DNA of 8,840 nt from Phycisphaerae bacterium (lineage in GTDB: Bacteria > Planctomycetota > Phycisphaerae > Phycisphaerales > SM1A02), in the NCBI GenBank assembly GCA_016873375.1, contig VGXJ01000057.1:1-8840 (forward strand), written 5' to 3'. Made by a program: the position numbers and the translations under genes. The notes under the pieces are model-generated. The model ran no database searches. It was not told the DNA's origin and was given only the letters and a program-made list of their open reading frames with translations. This document shows positions 1 through 7,131 of the stretch, piece after piece (within the stretch, counting starts at the first letter, position 1; each line of letters opens with the position of its first letter).

Positions 1-1
1 G

Positions 2-148
2 TCGGTCGTCGCGCTGCGCGCCCCCGAGGGACCGATGGACCCGGTCGGCACGGTGAATCAGGAGGGTCGTGTAGAGCTGGTGCGGCCGGATCGGATGAAA
101 GAGCGCCCCTCAGGCTCGTTGCTGTTCGTCGCCCCGCCTGCGCAATGA
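2..148 (+). CDS. 3' end of an unrecognised protein (partial, starts before the window)
   Basis: The second forward frame is open from the left edge to a TGA at 146-148. It encodes about 48 residues ending in SGSLLFVAPPAQ. Of the 48 codons, 38 end in G or C, as in the clear genes of this window; the adjacent forward frame shows no such bias and runs on as a shadow of the minus-strand gene. The visible tail (for example PMDPVGTVNQEGRVELVRP) has no motif I can assign, so function is unknown. It is convergent with the EamA transporter, and their 3' ends overlap by 39 bp (110-148). The evidence is codon bias and a clean stop only. The alternative is non-coding sequence downstream of the transporter. 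Confidence 0.5.
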   Translation, partial: SVVALRAPEGPMDPVGTVNQEGRVELVRPDRMKERPSGSLLFVAPPAQ

Positions 149-1081
149 TGGAGCAGGCAGCTGCGCAAGCAGCGCCGCGGCCAGGAGCAGTGCTGCGCCA
201 CCCGCTTGGCGCATGCCAAGCTCCTCGCCCAGCCATACGGCACCGGCGATCGCGCAGAAGACGCTCTCCAGGCTGAGCAGGATCGCCGTATGCGTGGGCG
301 GCGCGACATCCTGCGCGACTGCCTGCAGCGTGAACGCCAGGCCGACCGCGAAGATCGCGCTCAGCACGATCGGTGCAGCCGCGGCTTCGATTGAATTCAT
401 CGACGGCGATTCGAAACCGAAGGCGAGCGCGGTCGCAAGCACGCCGCCGACCACGAATTGCAGCACGCTCAGCGCGATCGCATCGCTGCGTGGAGCGGCC
501 CAGCCCACGACATGCACATGCACCGCCCAGGTCGCTGCACAGGCAAGCACCCAGAGATCCCCGCGGTTGAGGCCAGCCACGAATCCTTGTAGGTCGTCCA
601 CCGACATCACGTGACTGAAGGACAGGAGCGTGAGGCCACCGAGCGAGAGCACGACCGCGGCCCAGGCGGCCCAGCCGATGCGCTGGCCGAGGCATCGCCC
701 GATGAAGGGCACCAGCACCACGTAGAGCCCCGTGATGAAGCCTGCGTTGGTGACGGTCGTCGTCTTCAGCCCGGTCTGCTGGAACACGCTTGCCGCCGCG
801 AGGCACGCGCCGGCTGCAAGACCGCCCAGCAGGAGCGGCCTTCGCCGCGATGGATCACGGAGTGCGGCGCGCACCGAGGCCTTGAAGAGGAGCGGTGCCA
901 CGACGACGGCGCCCAGCAGGCTCCGTACACCGACGTAGGTCAGGGCACCGACGTGCTCGTTCGCCCACTTCTGCCAGAGGAAGCTGATGCCCCAGATCAC
1001 GGCGCACGCGAGCAGCAAGCCATCGGCGCGCAGGGGCGTGAGCCATCGCGTCCGTGCAGCAGTGAAGGTTGCGCCCATCAT
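110..1081 (-). CDS. EamA/DMT-family transporter (drug/metabolite transporter superfamily)
   Basis: A 323-residue polytopic inner-membrane protein of the usual EamA length, with two homologous five-helix halves (about residues 20-155 and 174-310). Family-typical stretches are the first helix LLLACAVIWGISFLWQKWA (22-40), QQTGLKTTTVTNAGFITGLY (101-120) and, in the second half, HTAILLSLESVFCAIAG followed by WLGEEL (264-288). The family exports or imports small metabolites such as amino acids, but substrate cannot be read from sequence, and nothing nearby points to one. Two adjacent ATGs could start the protein (1081 or 1078). I take 1081 because a -10-like TACCGT ends 8 bases before it. The gene has no clear Shine-Dalgarno sequence. 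Its last 13 codons overlap the convergent partial gene on the left. Confidence 0.93.
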   Translation of the reverse strand: MMGATFTAARTRWLTPLRADGLLLACAVIWGISFLWQKWANEHVGALTYVGVRSLLGAVVVAPLLFKASVRAALRDPSRRRPLLLGGLAAGACLAAASVFQQTGLKTTTVTNAGFITGLYVVLVPFIGRCLGQRIGWAAWAAVVLSLGGLTLLSFSHVMSVDDLQGFVAGLNRGDLWVLACAATWAVHVHVVGWAAPRSDAIALSVLQFVVGGVLATALAFGFESPSMNSIEAAAAPIVLSAIFAVGLAFTLQAVAQDVAPPTHTAILLSLESVFCAIAGAVWLGEELGMRQAGGAALLLAAALLAQLPAPSLRRRGDEQQRA

Positions 1082-1089
1082 TGGGGCGG

Positions 1090-1095
1090 ACGGTA
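1090..1095 (-). promoter_or_regulatory. Candidate -10 element of the EamA gene, leaderless type
   Basis: Read on the minus strand the sequence is GCTACCGT, with the hexamer TACCGT ending 8 bases before the ATG at 1081. That spacing puts a transcription start on or next to the A of the start codon, so the mRNA would be leaderless. No -35 hexamer is recognisable at normal spacing. The support is mainly that the same GCTAnnnT pattern recurs before other genes in this window. Confidence 0.45.
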
Positions 1096-1133
1096 GCAGG
1101 GGAGAATGAACGACGCGCCGTCCATCAACGCAA

Positions 1134-1163
1134 CACGCCGCGTCCCACCAGGAACGCGGCGTG
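1134..1163 (-). terminator. GC-rich hairpin downstream of lpdA, probable terminator
   Basis: CACGCCGCGT (1134-1143) and ACGCGGCGTG (1154-1163) form a perfect 10-bp inverted repeat around a 10-base loop. It lies 26 bases past the lpdA stop, between lpdA and the next gene on the same strand (EamA). On the lpdA transcript the stem is followed by a mixed tract, TTGCGTTG, and not a clean U run, so termination may be partial or Rho-assisted. Position and perfect pairing are visible; terminator function is inferred. Confidence 0.6.
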
Positions 1164-1189
1164 CGCGATATGCGTGACGAGGATACCGA

Positions 1190-2668
1190 TCAGCCGTGGA
1201 TGACGCGACCTTCGGTGGCGAGCGCCGCCTCGTGGATCGCCTCGTGCATGGTCGGGTGCGCATGCACGGTGTGGATGATGTCCTCGGCCAGGCCCTCCAT
1301 GGCGATGCCGAGGCAGATCTCGCCGATCAGCTCGCTCGCGTCGGTGCCGAGGATGTGGCCGCCAATGATCTCGCCGTACTGGCCGACGATGATCTTCACG
1401 AGCCCTTCGGTCGCCCCGACGGCGATGGCCTTACCGTGCGCCTTGAACGGGTACTTGCCGACCTTGTACTGGATGCCCTTGGCCTTGGCATCGCGCTCGG
1501 TCATGCCGACGCTGGCGACCTGCGGATTGCAGTAGGTGCAGCCGGGTATCGCGGCGTAGTTCACGCCGGGGACATCGTGCCCCTTCATGCGTTCGACGCA
1601 GGCCACGGCTTCCTCGCTCGCCACGTGGGCCAGCCACGGCGGCCCGATCACGTCACCGATGGCGTAGATGCCGGGCACGCTGGTCTGGTAGGTCGGACGG
1701 GCCTTGTCCTTGAAGTCGGTCCAGACGTGGCCCTTCTCCATGCGGACGCCAAGTGCGGGATCGAACAGGCCATCGGTGCGGCCCTGCACACCAATCGCCA
1801 CGAGCACGACCTCCGCGTCGAGCTTCTCCGATTTCTTCTCGTCCTTGGTGTCCACGATCGTCACCGAGGCGCCCTTCGCGCCCTTGTCGATCGCCTTCGT
1901 GACCTGGCCAAGGCGGAACTGGATGCCTTGTGCGGTGAACGACTTCAGGGCGGCGGCCGAGATGTCGTCATCCTCGACGGGCAGGATGCGGTCCTGCATC
2001 TCGATGACGGTGACCTTGGTGCCGAAGGCGTTGTAGAAGTAGGCGAACTCCATGCCGATCGCGCCGGAGCCGATGATGACCATCGACTCGGGGCGCTTGG
2101 GGAGCGTCATGGCATCGGCCGAGCCGATGATGACCTTGCCGTCGTTGGCGGCGAACGGGAGCTGGCGCGGCGCTGCGCCCGTGGCGATCAGGATGCGGTC
2201 TGCGGTCACGACCTGGTCGGCACCCTCGCCGGTGCCGGCGTAGTAGGTGCCGACGGCCTTGCCCACTTGGACCTTGCACGGGCCCGCAGCGGTCTTGCCG
2301 TTCAGGATGCGCGCGTGACCCTGGATGTGGTCGATCTTGTTCTTCTTGAAGAGGAACGCGATGCCAGAATTGAGTTGCGTGGTGATGCCGCGGCTTCGGC
2401 CGATGACCTTTTCCCAGTTGAGCTTGACGGCCTTGGGGTCGATCTCGATGCCAAGGTCGGCGCCATGGCGTATCGCCTCCATGTAGACCTCGGCGTTGTG
2501 CAGGAGTGCCTTGGTCGGGATGCAGCCCCAGTTGAGGCACACGCCACCGAGCTTGTCGCGCTCGACGCAGGCGACCTTCATGCCCATCTGTGCCGCGCGG
2601 ATTGCGCCCACATAACCGCCCGGTCCGCCGCCGATCACGATGAGGTCGTAGTGCTTGGTCTCAGCCAT
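1190..2668 (-). CDS. lpdA: Dihydrolipoyl dehydrogenase (E3)
   Basis: A 492-residue flavoprotein that reoxidises protein-bound dihydrolipoamide with NAD+, serving as E3 of pyruvate and 2-oxoglutarate dehydrogenases and as glycine-cleavage L protein. Visible elements in order: FAD-binding VIGGGPGGYVG (11-21); redox disulfide GGVCLNWGCIPTK with C44 and C49; ATGAAP (162-167); NAD-binding GSGAIGMEF (200-208); second FAD motif YAIGD (335-339); and C-terminal HAHPTMHE, giving the catalytic His471/Glu476 pair. All key residues are present, so it should be active. The start at 2668 is preferred because GAGG lies 7 bases upstream and conserved homology begins at once. An in-frame ATG at 2716 overlaps the likely -10 box. 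No E1, E2 or glycine-cleavage gene is in the window, so it may supply several complexes from its own promoter. Confidence 0.96.
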   Translation of the reverse strand: MAETKHYDLIVIGGGPGGYVGAIRAAQMGMKVACVERDKLGGVCLNWGCIPTKALLHNAEVYMEAIRHGADLGIEIDPKAVKLNWEKVIGRSRGITTQLNSGIAFLFKKNKIDHIQGHARILNGKTAAGPCKVQVGKAVGTYYAGTGEGADQVVTADRILIATGAAPRQLPFAANDGKVIIGSADAMTLPKRPESMVIIGSGAIGMEFAYFYNAFGTKVTVIEMQDRILPVEDDDISAAALKSFTAQGIQFRLGQVTKAIDKGAKGASVTIVDTKDEKKSEKLDAEVVLVAIGVQGRTDGLFDPALGVRMEKGHVWTDFKDKARPTYQTSVPGIYAIGDVIGPPWLAHVASEEAVACVERMKGHDVPGVNYAAIPGCTYCNPQVASVGMTERDAKAKGIQYKVGKYPFKAHGKAIAVGATEGLVKIIVGQYGEIIGGHILGTDASELIGEICLGIAMEGLAEDIIHTVHAHPTMHEAIHEAALATEGRVIHG

Positions 2669-2675
2669 GTGTGGT

Positions 2676-2679
2676 CCTC
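2676..2679 (-). promoter_or_regulatory. Ribosome binding site deciding the lpdA start
   Basis: On the minus strand AACGAGGACCACACATG places GAGG 7 bases before the ATG at 2668. This is the best Shine-Dalgarno match in the window and favours 2668 over the longer in-frame start at 2716. Confidence 0.7.
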
Positions 2680-2684
2680 GTTGC

Positions 2685-2701
2685 GCCCGGCGTGGCCGGG
2701 C
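2685..2701 (-). other. Short hairpin in the lpdA leader
   Basis: GCCCGGC (2685-2691) and GCCGGGC (2695-2701) form a perfect 7-bp stem with a 3-base loop. If transcription starts about 7 bases after the -10 hexamer at 2720-2715, the hairpin lies almost at the 5' end of the lpdA mRNA and upstream of the Shine-Dalgarno. It might protect the 5' end or modulate translation. A chance palindrome in GC-rich DNA is also possible. Confidence 0.35.
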
Positions 2702-2714
2702 AATGGGGGGCGGC

Positions 2715-2720
2715 ATTCTA
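2715..2720 (-). promoter_or_regulatory. Candidate -10 element of lpdA
   Basis: Minus-strand GCTAGAAT contains TAGAAT, close to the TATAAT consensus and the best -10 match in the window. It lies 46 bases before the chosen ATG, giving a leader of roughly 40 bases that carries a hairpin and a GAGG ribosome site. No clear -35 is seen. The upstream in-frame ATG at 2716 falls partly inside this hexamer, which argues against its use as a start codon. Confidence 0.55.
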
Positions 2721-2751
2721 GCCCTCGCCGCCGGGTCCGTCGGGTGCGCGC

Positions 2752-2757
2752 TACCAT
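2752..2757 (+). promoter_or_regulatory. Candidate -10 element of the metallophosphoesterase-yidC-mnmE operon
   Basis: GCTACCAT (2750-2757) contains TACCAT, 24 bases before the GTG start at 2782. A start of transcription near 2764 would leave a leader of about 17 bases, enough for the AGGA at 2772-2775. It shares the GCTAnnnT form with the other candidates here. No -35 is apparent. Confidence 0.45.
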
Positions 2758-2771
2758 CGCACGCCCACAGC

Positions 2772-2775
2772 AGGA
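2772..2775 (+). promoter_or_regulatory. Ribosome binding site for the GTG start of the metallophosphoesterase
   Basis: CAGGAACCACCGTG places AGGA 6 bases before GTG at 2782. This supports the GTG, which is immediately followed by the conserved RTALISDIH beta strand of the family. Confidence 0.6.
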
Positions 2776-2781
2776 ACCACC

Positions 2782-3630
2782 GTGCGCACGGCTCTCATCA
2801 GCGACATCCATGCGAATCTCGAGGCCCTGCAGGCCGTGCTGGCCCACATCGATGGGCAGCGCGTGGATCGCATCGTGTGCCTGGGTGACATCATCGGCTA
2901 TGGGCCGGATCCGGTCGCGTGCGTGGACCTCGTGGCCGAGCGATGCGAGTTCGCGCTCATGGGCAACCATGACTTCGCGGCGCTCTACGAGCCAACCAAC
3001 TTCAACCAGGTTGCCGAGCAGGCCGCTTACTGGACTCGGTTCCAGCTCGAGAGCGAGGCGAGCCCAGACGAGGCGCGACGGCGTTGGTCCTTCCTCAACG
3101 GCCTGCGGGTGCGGGTGGCCCGGGATCGTGACTTCAGCGAGCCGGCCGCTGCCGATCCGGCGAGCCGCTACCCCTACCTCTGCGTGCACGGTTCGCCGCG
3201 ACGGCCGATCAACGAATACATCTTCCCCGACGACGGCGACCGCAGCCAGTCGAAGATGGCCAGCATCTTCGATCGGTTCGAGCACATCTGCCTGGTGGGC
3301 CACACGCATTGCCCCGGCGTCTTCATGGAGTCAACCGCGGGCGATGGTGATGGCGACCGGGTGTATGAGTTCTACCGACCGACTGAGCTCGAAGGGGAGC
3401 GATACCAGATCGCGGCAGGTAGCAAGGCCATCCTGAACCCGGGTTCGGTCGGCCAGCCGCGCGATGGTTTCGTCGAGGCGAGCTACGCGATCCTCGATAC
3501 CGACCCTGCGCGCGAGGGAGTCATCGAGTTCCACCGCCTGCCCTACGACGTGCAGACGACGGTCGACAAGATCAAGCGCATCCCCGAGATCAACGACTGG
3601 CTCGGCGAGCGGCTGCTGCAGGGCAAGTGA
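2782..3630 (+). CDS. Calcineurin-like metallophosphoesterase
   Basis: A 282-residue cytoplasmic protein of the single-domain metallophosphoesterase superfamily (YfcE/MJ0936-like, Metallophos_2 type), whose members hydrolyse phosphomono- or phosphodiesters with two metal ions. All metal-binding blocks are visible: D8-x-H10 in SDIHAN, GDIIGYGPDP (35-44), GNHD (61-64), VHGSP (135-139) and GHTH (173-176), followed by NPGSVGQPRDG (219-229), typical of this subfamily. It should therefore be catalytically competent; the substrate is unknown. Translation starts at a GTG with AGGA 6 bases upstream. It is the first gene of a likely operon, 28 bp ahead of yidC, and has its own candidate -10 in the divergent region shared with lpdA. 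The insertion between GNHD and VHGSP (about 70-130) is the least family-like part. Confidence 0.93.
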   Translation: MRTALISDIHANLEALQAVLAHIDGQRVDRIVCLGDIIGYGPDPVACVDLVAERCEFALMGNHDFAALYEPTNFNQVAEQAAYWTRFQLESEASPDEARRRWSFLNGLRVRVARDRDFSEPAAADPASRYPYLCVHGSPRRPINEYIFPDDGDRSQSKMASIFDRFEHICLVGHTHCPGVFMESTAGDGDGDRVYEFYRPTELEGERYQIAAGSKAILNPGSVGQPRDGFVEASYAILDTDPAREGVIEFHRLPYDVQTTVDKIKRIPEINDWLGERLLQGK

Positions 3631-3658
3631 TGCCCAGCACTTTTGACGGACACCAATC

Positions 3659-5824
3659 ATGAAGCGAACGATCGTGACCTTCGTCGTCGTGGCCATCGCT
3701 ACGGTGCTTGTCTTCGCCATCATCACCGGCGGCGGGCGCCCACAGGCCGAGGCCGACACCGCGTCGCAGGCCGCGCCTGCTGTGACCGAGGCCCAGTCGA
3801 CCAGCACCGCTGGAGCTGCTGCGCCGACCAACGCGGCGGTTGCGCCGGCCAAGGAGGTCGAGCCCGCTGTCCAGGCCGCGTCGACGCCACCATCGCCTTC
3901 TGCCAAGCAGCCCATCTGGCAAGCCAAGCCCGCGTCGGCTGGTGCCGGTTCCATGATCGTGGGCGGTCCGCTGACCGAGGCCGATGCGCGGATCCAGCTC
4001 CAGCTCACCGCCCGTGGTGCGGGCATTGAGCGCGTGCTCTTCGCCCAGCAATGGAAGACAGCGTCGGCGCGTGTGGCGGCCGAGCGCGCGATGGCCGGCA
4101 AGGGAGAGTTCCCCTCGGACGATGAGCGCTACCGGCTCGAGCCGATCGACACACTGGCTGGCCAGTCGGTGCCGCTGCTGGCCGTGCATTCGCTCATCGT
4201 CGATGGTGTCGCGGTGAACATGTTCGCGGCCGCCGGTGGCGCATCGATCTGGTCCGCGGCGGGCGACGGCGCGTTCGAGACGGTGGTGCATGACGAGGCG
4301 GGAGCCTCCATCGTCAAGGCTCGGCGTTCGTTCACGATCTCGAGGCATGAACTCCGCATCACGCAGTCGGTCGAGTCGCTCGATGGCAAGGAACACCGCG
4401 TGCGCTGGCTGTACTACGGACCGGGCGATCTCACGCTCGAGCCGGGATCCCTCATGGACATCCGTCGATTCATGATCGGCGCACTGCTCTCGGAAAAGCG
4501 CGATCCGGGCCAGTCCATCGTCCTGAGCAACGACACCTCGATGGTGCGCAGCTCGGTCGTTTCGCAGCTCGAGGCGGGCCAGTGGGACCTGTGGCCGACC
4601 GCAGCCAGCACAGCCGAGCAGCGCACGCTCTCGTGGTTCGGCACCACCAACCGCTACTTCGCCCTGGCGATCCACTCCGGCGCCGACAACGAGAAGGGCA
4701 TACCCAGCCTCCGCGCCGCTCCGGCAGTCGAGCGCATCCAAGCGCAGTTCGGTGATCCCCTTGCCACCGGCCTGCCCATCTTCACGGTGGTGACCTCGGG
4801 CGAGCAGGTGATCGTTCCGGGAACAGCGTCGGCGATGCGCCTGGGTGTTTATGCCGGCCCGCTCGAACGCCGCGTGCTGCTCGATGATGCGGAACCCATG
4901 TCGGCGCTCAACATGATCGGCATGATCGTGTACGAGATGGGTGGGTGCTGCACCTTCTGCACCTTCTCGTGGCTGGCCAATGGGCTCGTGATCTTCCTCG
5001 GACTGCTGCATGACTGGGTCGTCTTCGATTGGGGCCTGGCGATCATCGCACTCACGATCATCGTGCGACTGGCCCTGCACCCGCTCACTCGCTCGAGCCA
5101 GATCTCGATCGCACGCTTCAGCAAGCAGATGTCGACGCTGAAGCCCGAACTTGATGCGCTACAGAAGCGATTTGCCGGAGACAAGGCCCGCATGCAGCAG
5201 GAACAGATGCGGCTGTATCGCGAGAAGGGCATGAACCCGATGGGCTGCCTGGGCGGCCTGGCACCGATGGTGCTGCAGATGCCGATCTGGATGGCGCTGT
5301 ACGCGGTGCTCTACATCGCCTTCGAGCTTCGCCAGCAGCCGGCATTCTTCGGGGTGTTCCAGGCGATCAGTCCCGACTGGGGGTTCCTGGGCGACCTCAG
5401 TGCGCCGGACATGTTCATCCCGCTGCCCATCTCGGTGAACCTGTACCTCTTCACGCTCGAGAGCATCAACCTCGTGCCGCTGCTGATGGGCGTCGTGTTC
5501 TGGCTGCAGCAGAAGTACTCCGCACCGCCGGCCACCGCCCTCACGCCTGAGCAGGAACAGCAGCAGAAGATCATGAAGATCATGATGCCGATCATGTTCC
5601 CGATCATGCTCTACAACGCTCCCAGTGGGCTCACGCTCTACATCGCCACGAGTACCTTCATCGGCTTCCTCGAATCCAAGCGCATTCGCGCCCAGATCGA
5701 GACGATGGACCTGCTGAAGCCCGGCAAGAAGGTCGGGAAGGGCCTCTTCGGCGGTGCATTCGCTCGCGCGCTCGAGCAGGCCCAGGCCAAGGCTCAGGCG
5801 AAGCAGCAGCGCGGCAGCCGCTGA
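3659..5824 (+). CDS. yidC: Membrane protein insertase YidC (YidC/Oxa1 family, Gram-negative form)
   Basis: A 721-residue insertase that places membrane proteins in the inner membrane, alone or with SecYEG. Order of parts: an N-terminal membrane anchor (about 4-23); an Ala/Pro/Thr/Ser-rich linker (24-95); a large periplasmic domain (about 100-420); and the conserved insertase core from about 434. The core has a helix ending LLHDW (449-453), the helix IIALTIIVRLALHPL with the conserved groove arginine R470, a cytoplasmic hairpin (about 478-525), NPMGCLGGLAPMVLQMPIW, INLVPLLMGVVFWLQQKYS (603-621) and a final segment with PSGLTLYIATS (655-665). It is longer than the roughly 550 residues of E. coli YidC, mainly through the linker and periplasmic part. 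A Lys/Gln/Ala tail (AQAKAQAKQQRGSR) ends it, perhaps a ribosome contact. Cysteines at 430, 431 and 434 just before the first core helix are unusual. mnmE follows after 7 bp. Confidence 0.95.
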   Translation: MKRTIVTFVVVAIATVLVFAIITGGGRPQAEADTASQAAPAVTEAQSTSTAGAAAPTNAAVAPAKEVEPAVQAASTPPSPSAKQPIWQAKPASAGAGSMIVGGPLTEADARIQLQLTARGAGIERVLFAQQWKTASARVAAERAMAGKGEFPSDDERYRLEPIDTLAGQSVPLLAVHSLIVDGVAVNMFAAAGGASIWSAAGDGAFETVVHDEAGASIVKARRSFTISRHELRITQSVESLDGKEHRVRWLYYGPGDLTLEPGSLMDIRRFMIGALLSEKRDPGQSIVLSNDTSMVRSSVVSQLEAGQWDLWPTAASTAEQRTLSWFGTTNRYFALAIHSGADNEKGIPSLRAAPAVERIQAQFGDPLATGLPIFTVVTSGEQVIVPGTASAMRLGVYAGPLERRVLLDDAEPMSALNMIGMIVYEMGGCCTFCTFSWLANGLVIFLGLLHDWVVFDWGLAIIALTIIVRLALHPLTRSSQISIARFSKQMSTLKPELDALQKRFAGDKARMQQEQMRLYREKGMNPMGCLGGLAPMVLQMPIWMALYAVLYIAFELRQQPAFFGVFQAISPDWGFLGDLSAPDMFIPLPISVNLYLFTLESINLVPLLMGVVFWLQQKYSAPPATALTPEQEQQQKIMKIMMPIMFPIMLYNAPSGLTLYIATSTFIGFLESKRIRAQIETMDLLKPGKKVGKGLFGGAFARALEQAQAKAQAKQQRGSR

Positions 5825-5831
5825 ACTCGCG

Positions 5832-7130
5832 ATGGAGGCTTCGGCGACCATCGTGGCCGTCGCCTCGCCTCCCGGGCATGGGCTGCGCGGGATCGTGCGT
5901 CTGTCGGGCTCGTCATCGCTGCGGATCTGCGGGCTTGCCTCGGACCTGTGCGCAGGCGTCGTGCCGTGCGTGCTGCCGTGGGATGGCTCGCGCGCGCTTG
6001 CGGTCGTGTCGCGTGCGCCGCGCTCGTTCACCGGCGAGGACTGCGTCGAACTTCTGCTCGCAGGCCATCCCGCGCTCCTGGACGATGCCGTGCGTGCGTG
6101 CATCGAGCGTGGTGCACGCGCTGCCGAGCCCGGCGAATACGCAGCGCGCTCCTGGCTGCACGGCAAGCGCTCGATCGACGAGGCCGAGGGCATCGCGATG
6201 GCGATCTCGGCGACCAGCGATGCACAGTTGCGTGCGGCGCAGCGACTGCAGCGTGGCGAGGCTGCGCGGGCGGTCGATGCTGCGCGTGGGGGCGTGGCGA
6301 CGCTGCTTGCACTCGTCGAGGCCGGCATCGACTTCACGGACCAAGAGGACGTGGTCGCCATCGGAGGCCGCACCCTCGCCGAGCGCCTTGGACCGATCGT
6401 GACGAACCTTCGCACGCTGCATGCCACGCCTGTTGCGGGCGCGATCGAGCGACCGGCACCGTGGGTCGTCTTGGTGGGGCCGCCCAACGCCGGCAAGAGC
6501 AGCCTCTTCAATGCGCTGCTCGGACTGGAGCGCACGGTGGCCTCGCCGTTCGCCGGCACGACGCGGGACACCGTCCCCGAACCGGTCTCCGTCGGCGGGC
6601 AGGAGGTCATGCTTGTGGATGCGCCCGGCATCGAACTGCCGCGCACCGCACTGGATGTTGCCATGCAAGAGCAGGCGCGGCAGGCGATGGATCGGGCCTC
6701 GCTCGTCTTGCGCTGCGTGCCCCCGGGCGACACGCTGCCCAAGGCCGCGCCGCATGAGCTGGTCGTGCTCACGAAGATGGACGATGGCAGTACCGCACCG
6801 CATGGCGCGATCTCGACGAGTGCGCATCGCGGCGTTGGCCTCGACGCGCTGCGCGCCGAGCTTGCGACACGGCTCGGATCCGCGGCTGCCAGCGAATCGG
6901 CCGAAGGCGCCGCACTGCTCCCGCGTCACCGCGCAGCGATCGATCTGGCGATCGCCGAGCTGGACGCGGCGGCTGCGCGCGCGCGTGCAGGCGGCGCATC
7001 GCTGCCGGATGCCGAGCTCGTGGCGGCGCACCTTCGCGCAGGGCTTGATGCGCTCGGGTCGATCGGTGGTTCGGTCACGCCCGATGATGTGATCGGGCTC
7101 GTCTTCGCGCGCTTCTGCGTGGGAAAGTGA
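5832..7130 (+). CDS. mnmE: tRNA uridine-5-carboxymethylaminomethyl modification GTPase MnmE (TrmE)
   Basis: A 432-residue cytoplasmic GTPase that, with MnmG, modifies C5 of the wobble uridine of certain tRNAs using a folate-derived carbon. The N-terminal folate-binding domain shows PPGHGLRGIVRLSG (13-26), FTGED (66-70) and AEPGEYAARSWLHGK (98-112). The embedded Ras-like domain has G1 GPPNAGKSS (216-224) and G2 GTTRD (242-246). Its G3 is DAPG (263-266) in place of DTAG, and its G4 is TKMD (314-317) in place of NKxD. The helical C-terminus ends FCVGK with the conserved C429. The CHGG/GHGG segment after TGED is replaced by LLLAGHP. It is slightly short for the family (about 450). The start at 5832 is chosen because homology begins there, 7 bp after yidC; an upstream in-frame ATG at 5754 lies inside yidC. 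mnmG is not in the window. Confidence 0.93.
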   Translation: MEASATIVAVASPPGHGLRGIVRLSGSSSLRICGLASDLCAGVVPCVLPWDGSRALAVVSRAPRSFTGEDCVELLLAGHPALLDDAVRACIERGARAAEPGEYAARSWLHGKRSIDEAEGIAMAISATSDAQLRAAQRLQRGEAARAVDAARGGVATLLALVEAGIDFTDQEDVVAIGGRTLAERLGPIVTNLRTLHATPVAGAIERPAPWVVLVGPPNAGKSSLFNALLGLERTVASPFAGTTRDTVPEPVSVGGQEVMLVDAPGIELPRTALDVAMQEQARQAMDRASLVLRCVPPGDTLPKAAPHELVVLTKMDDGSTAPHGAISTSAHRGVGLDALRAELATRLGSAAASESAEGAALLPRHRAAIDLAIAELDAAAARARAGGASLPDAELVAAHLRAGLDALGSIGGSVTPDDVIGLVFARFCVGK

Positions 7131-7131
7131 A

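Noticed and set aside
1270..1278. TGTGGATGA, resembling a DnaA box
   Set aside because: It has one mismatch to TGTGGATAA, is isolated, and lies in the codons for the conserved IIHTVHAHPT motif of lpdA.
2669..2716. Sixteen-residue N-terminal extension of lpdA from an ATG at 2716
   Set aside because: The ATG overlaps the likely -10 hexamer, the extension is non-homologous Pro/Arg-rich sequence, and a good GAGG site sits 7 bases before the ATG at 2668.
1196..3436. Very long plus-strand open frame antisense to lpdA and out of frame with the metallophosphoesterase
   Set aside because: It is the mirror of G/C-biased third positions in lpdA. Its translation is rich in D, H, A, R and V with no family motif, and it runs across two clearly identified genes.
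5566..5613. Four closely spaced GATCATG copies in yidC
   Set aside because: They encode KIMKIMMPIMFPIML, a normal YidC segment. The repetition follows from the amino acids.
5754..5831. Upstream ATG start for mnmE inside yidC
   Set aside because: The added 26 residues are an out-of-frame reading of the yidC tail. MnmE homology begins at EASATIVAVASPPG right after the ATG at 5832.
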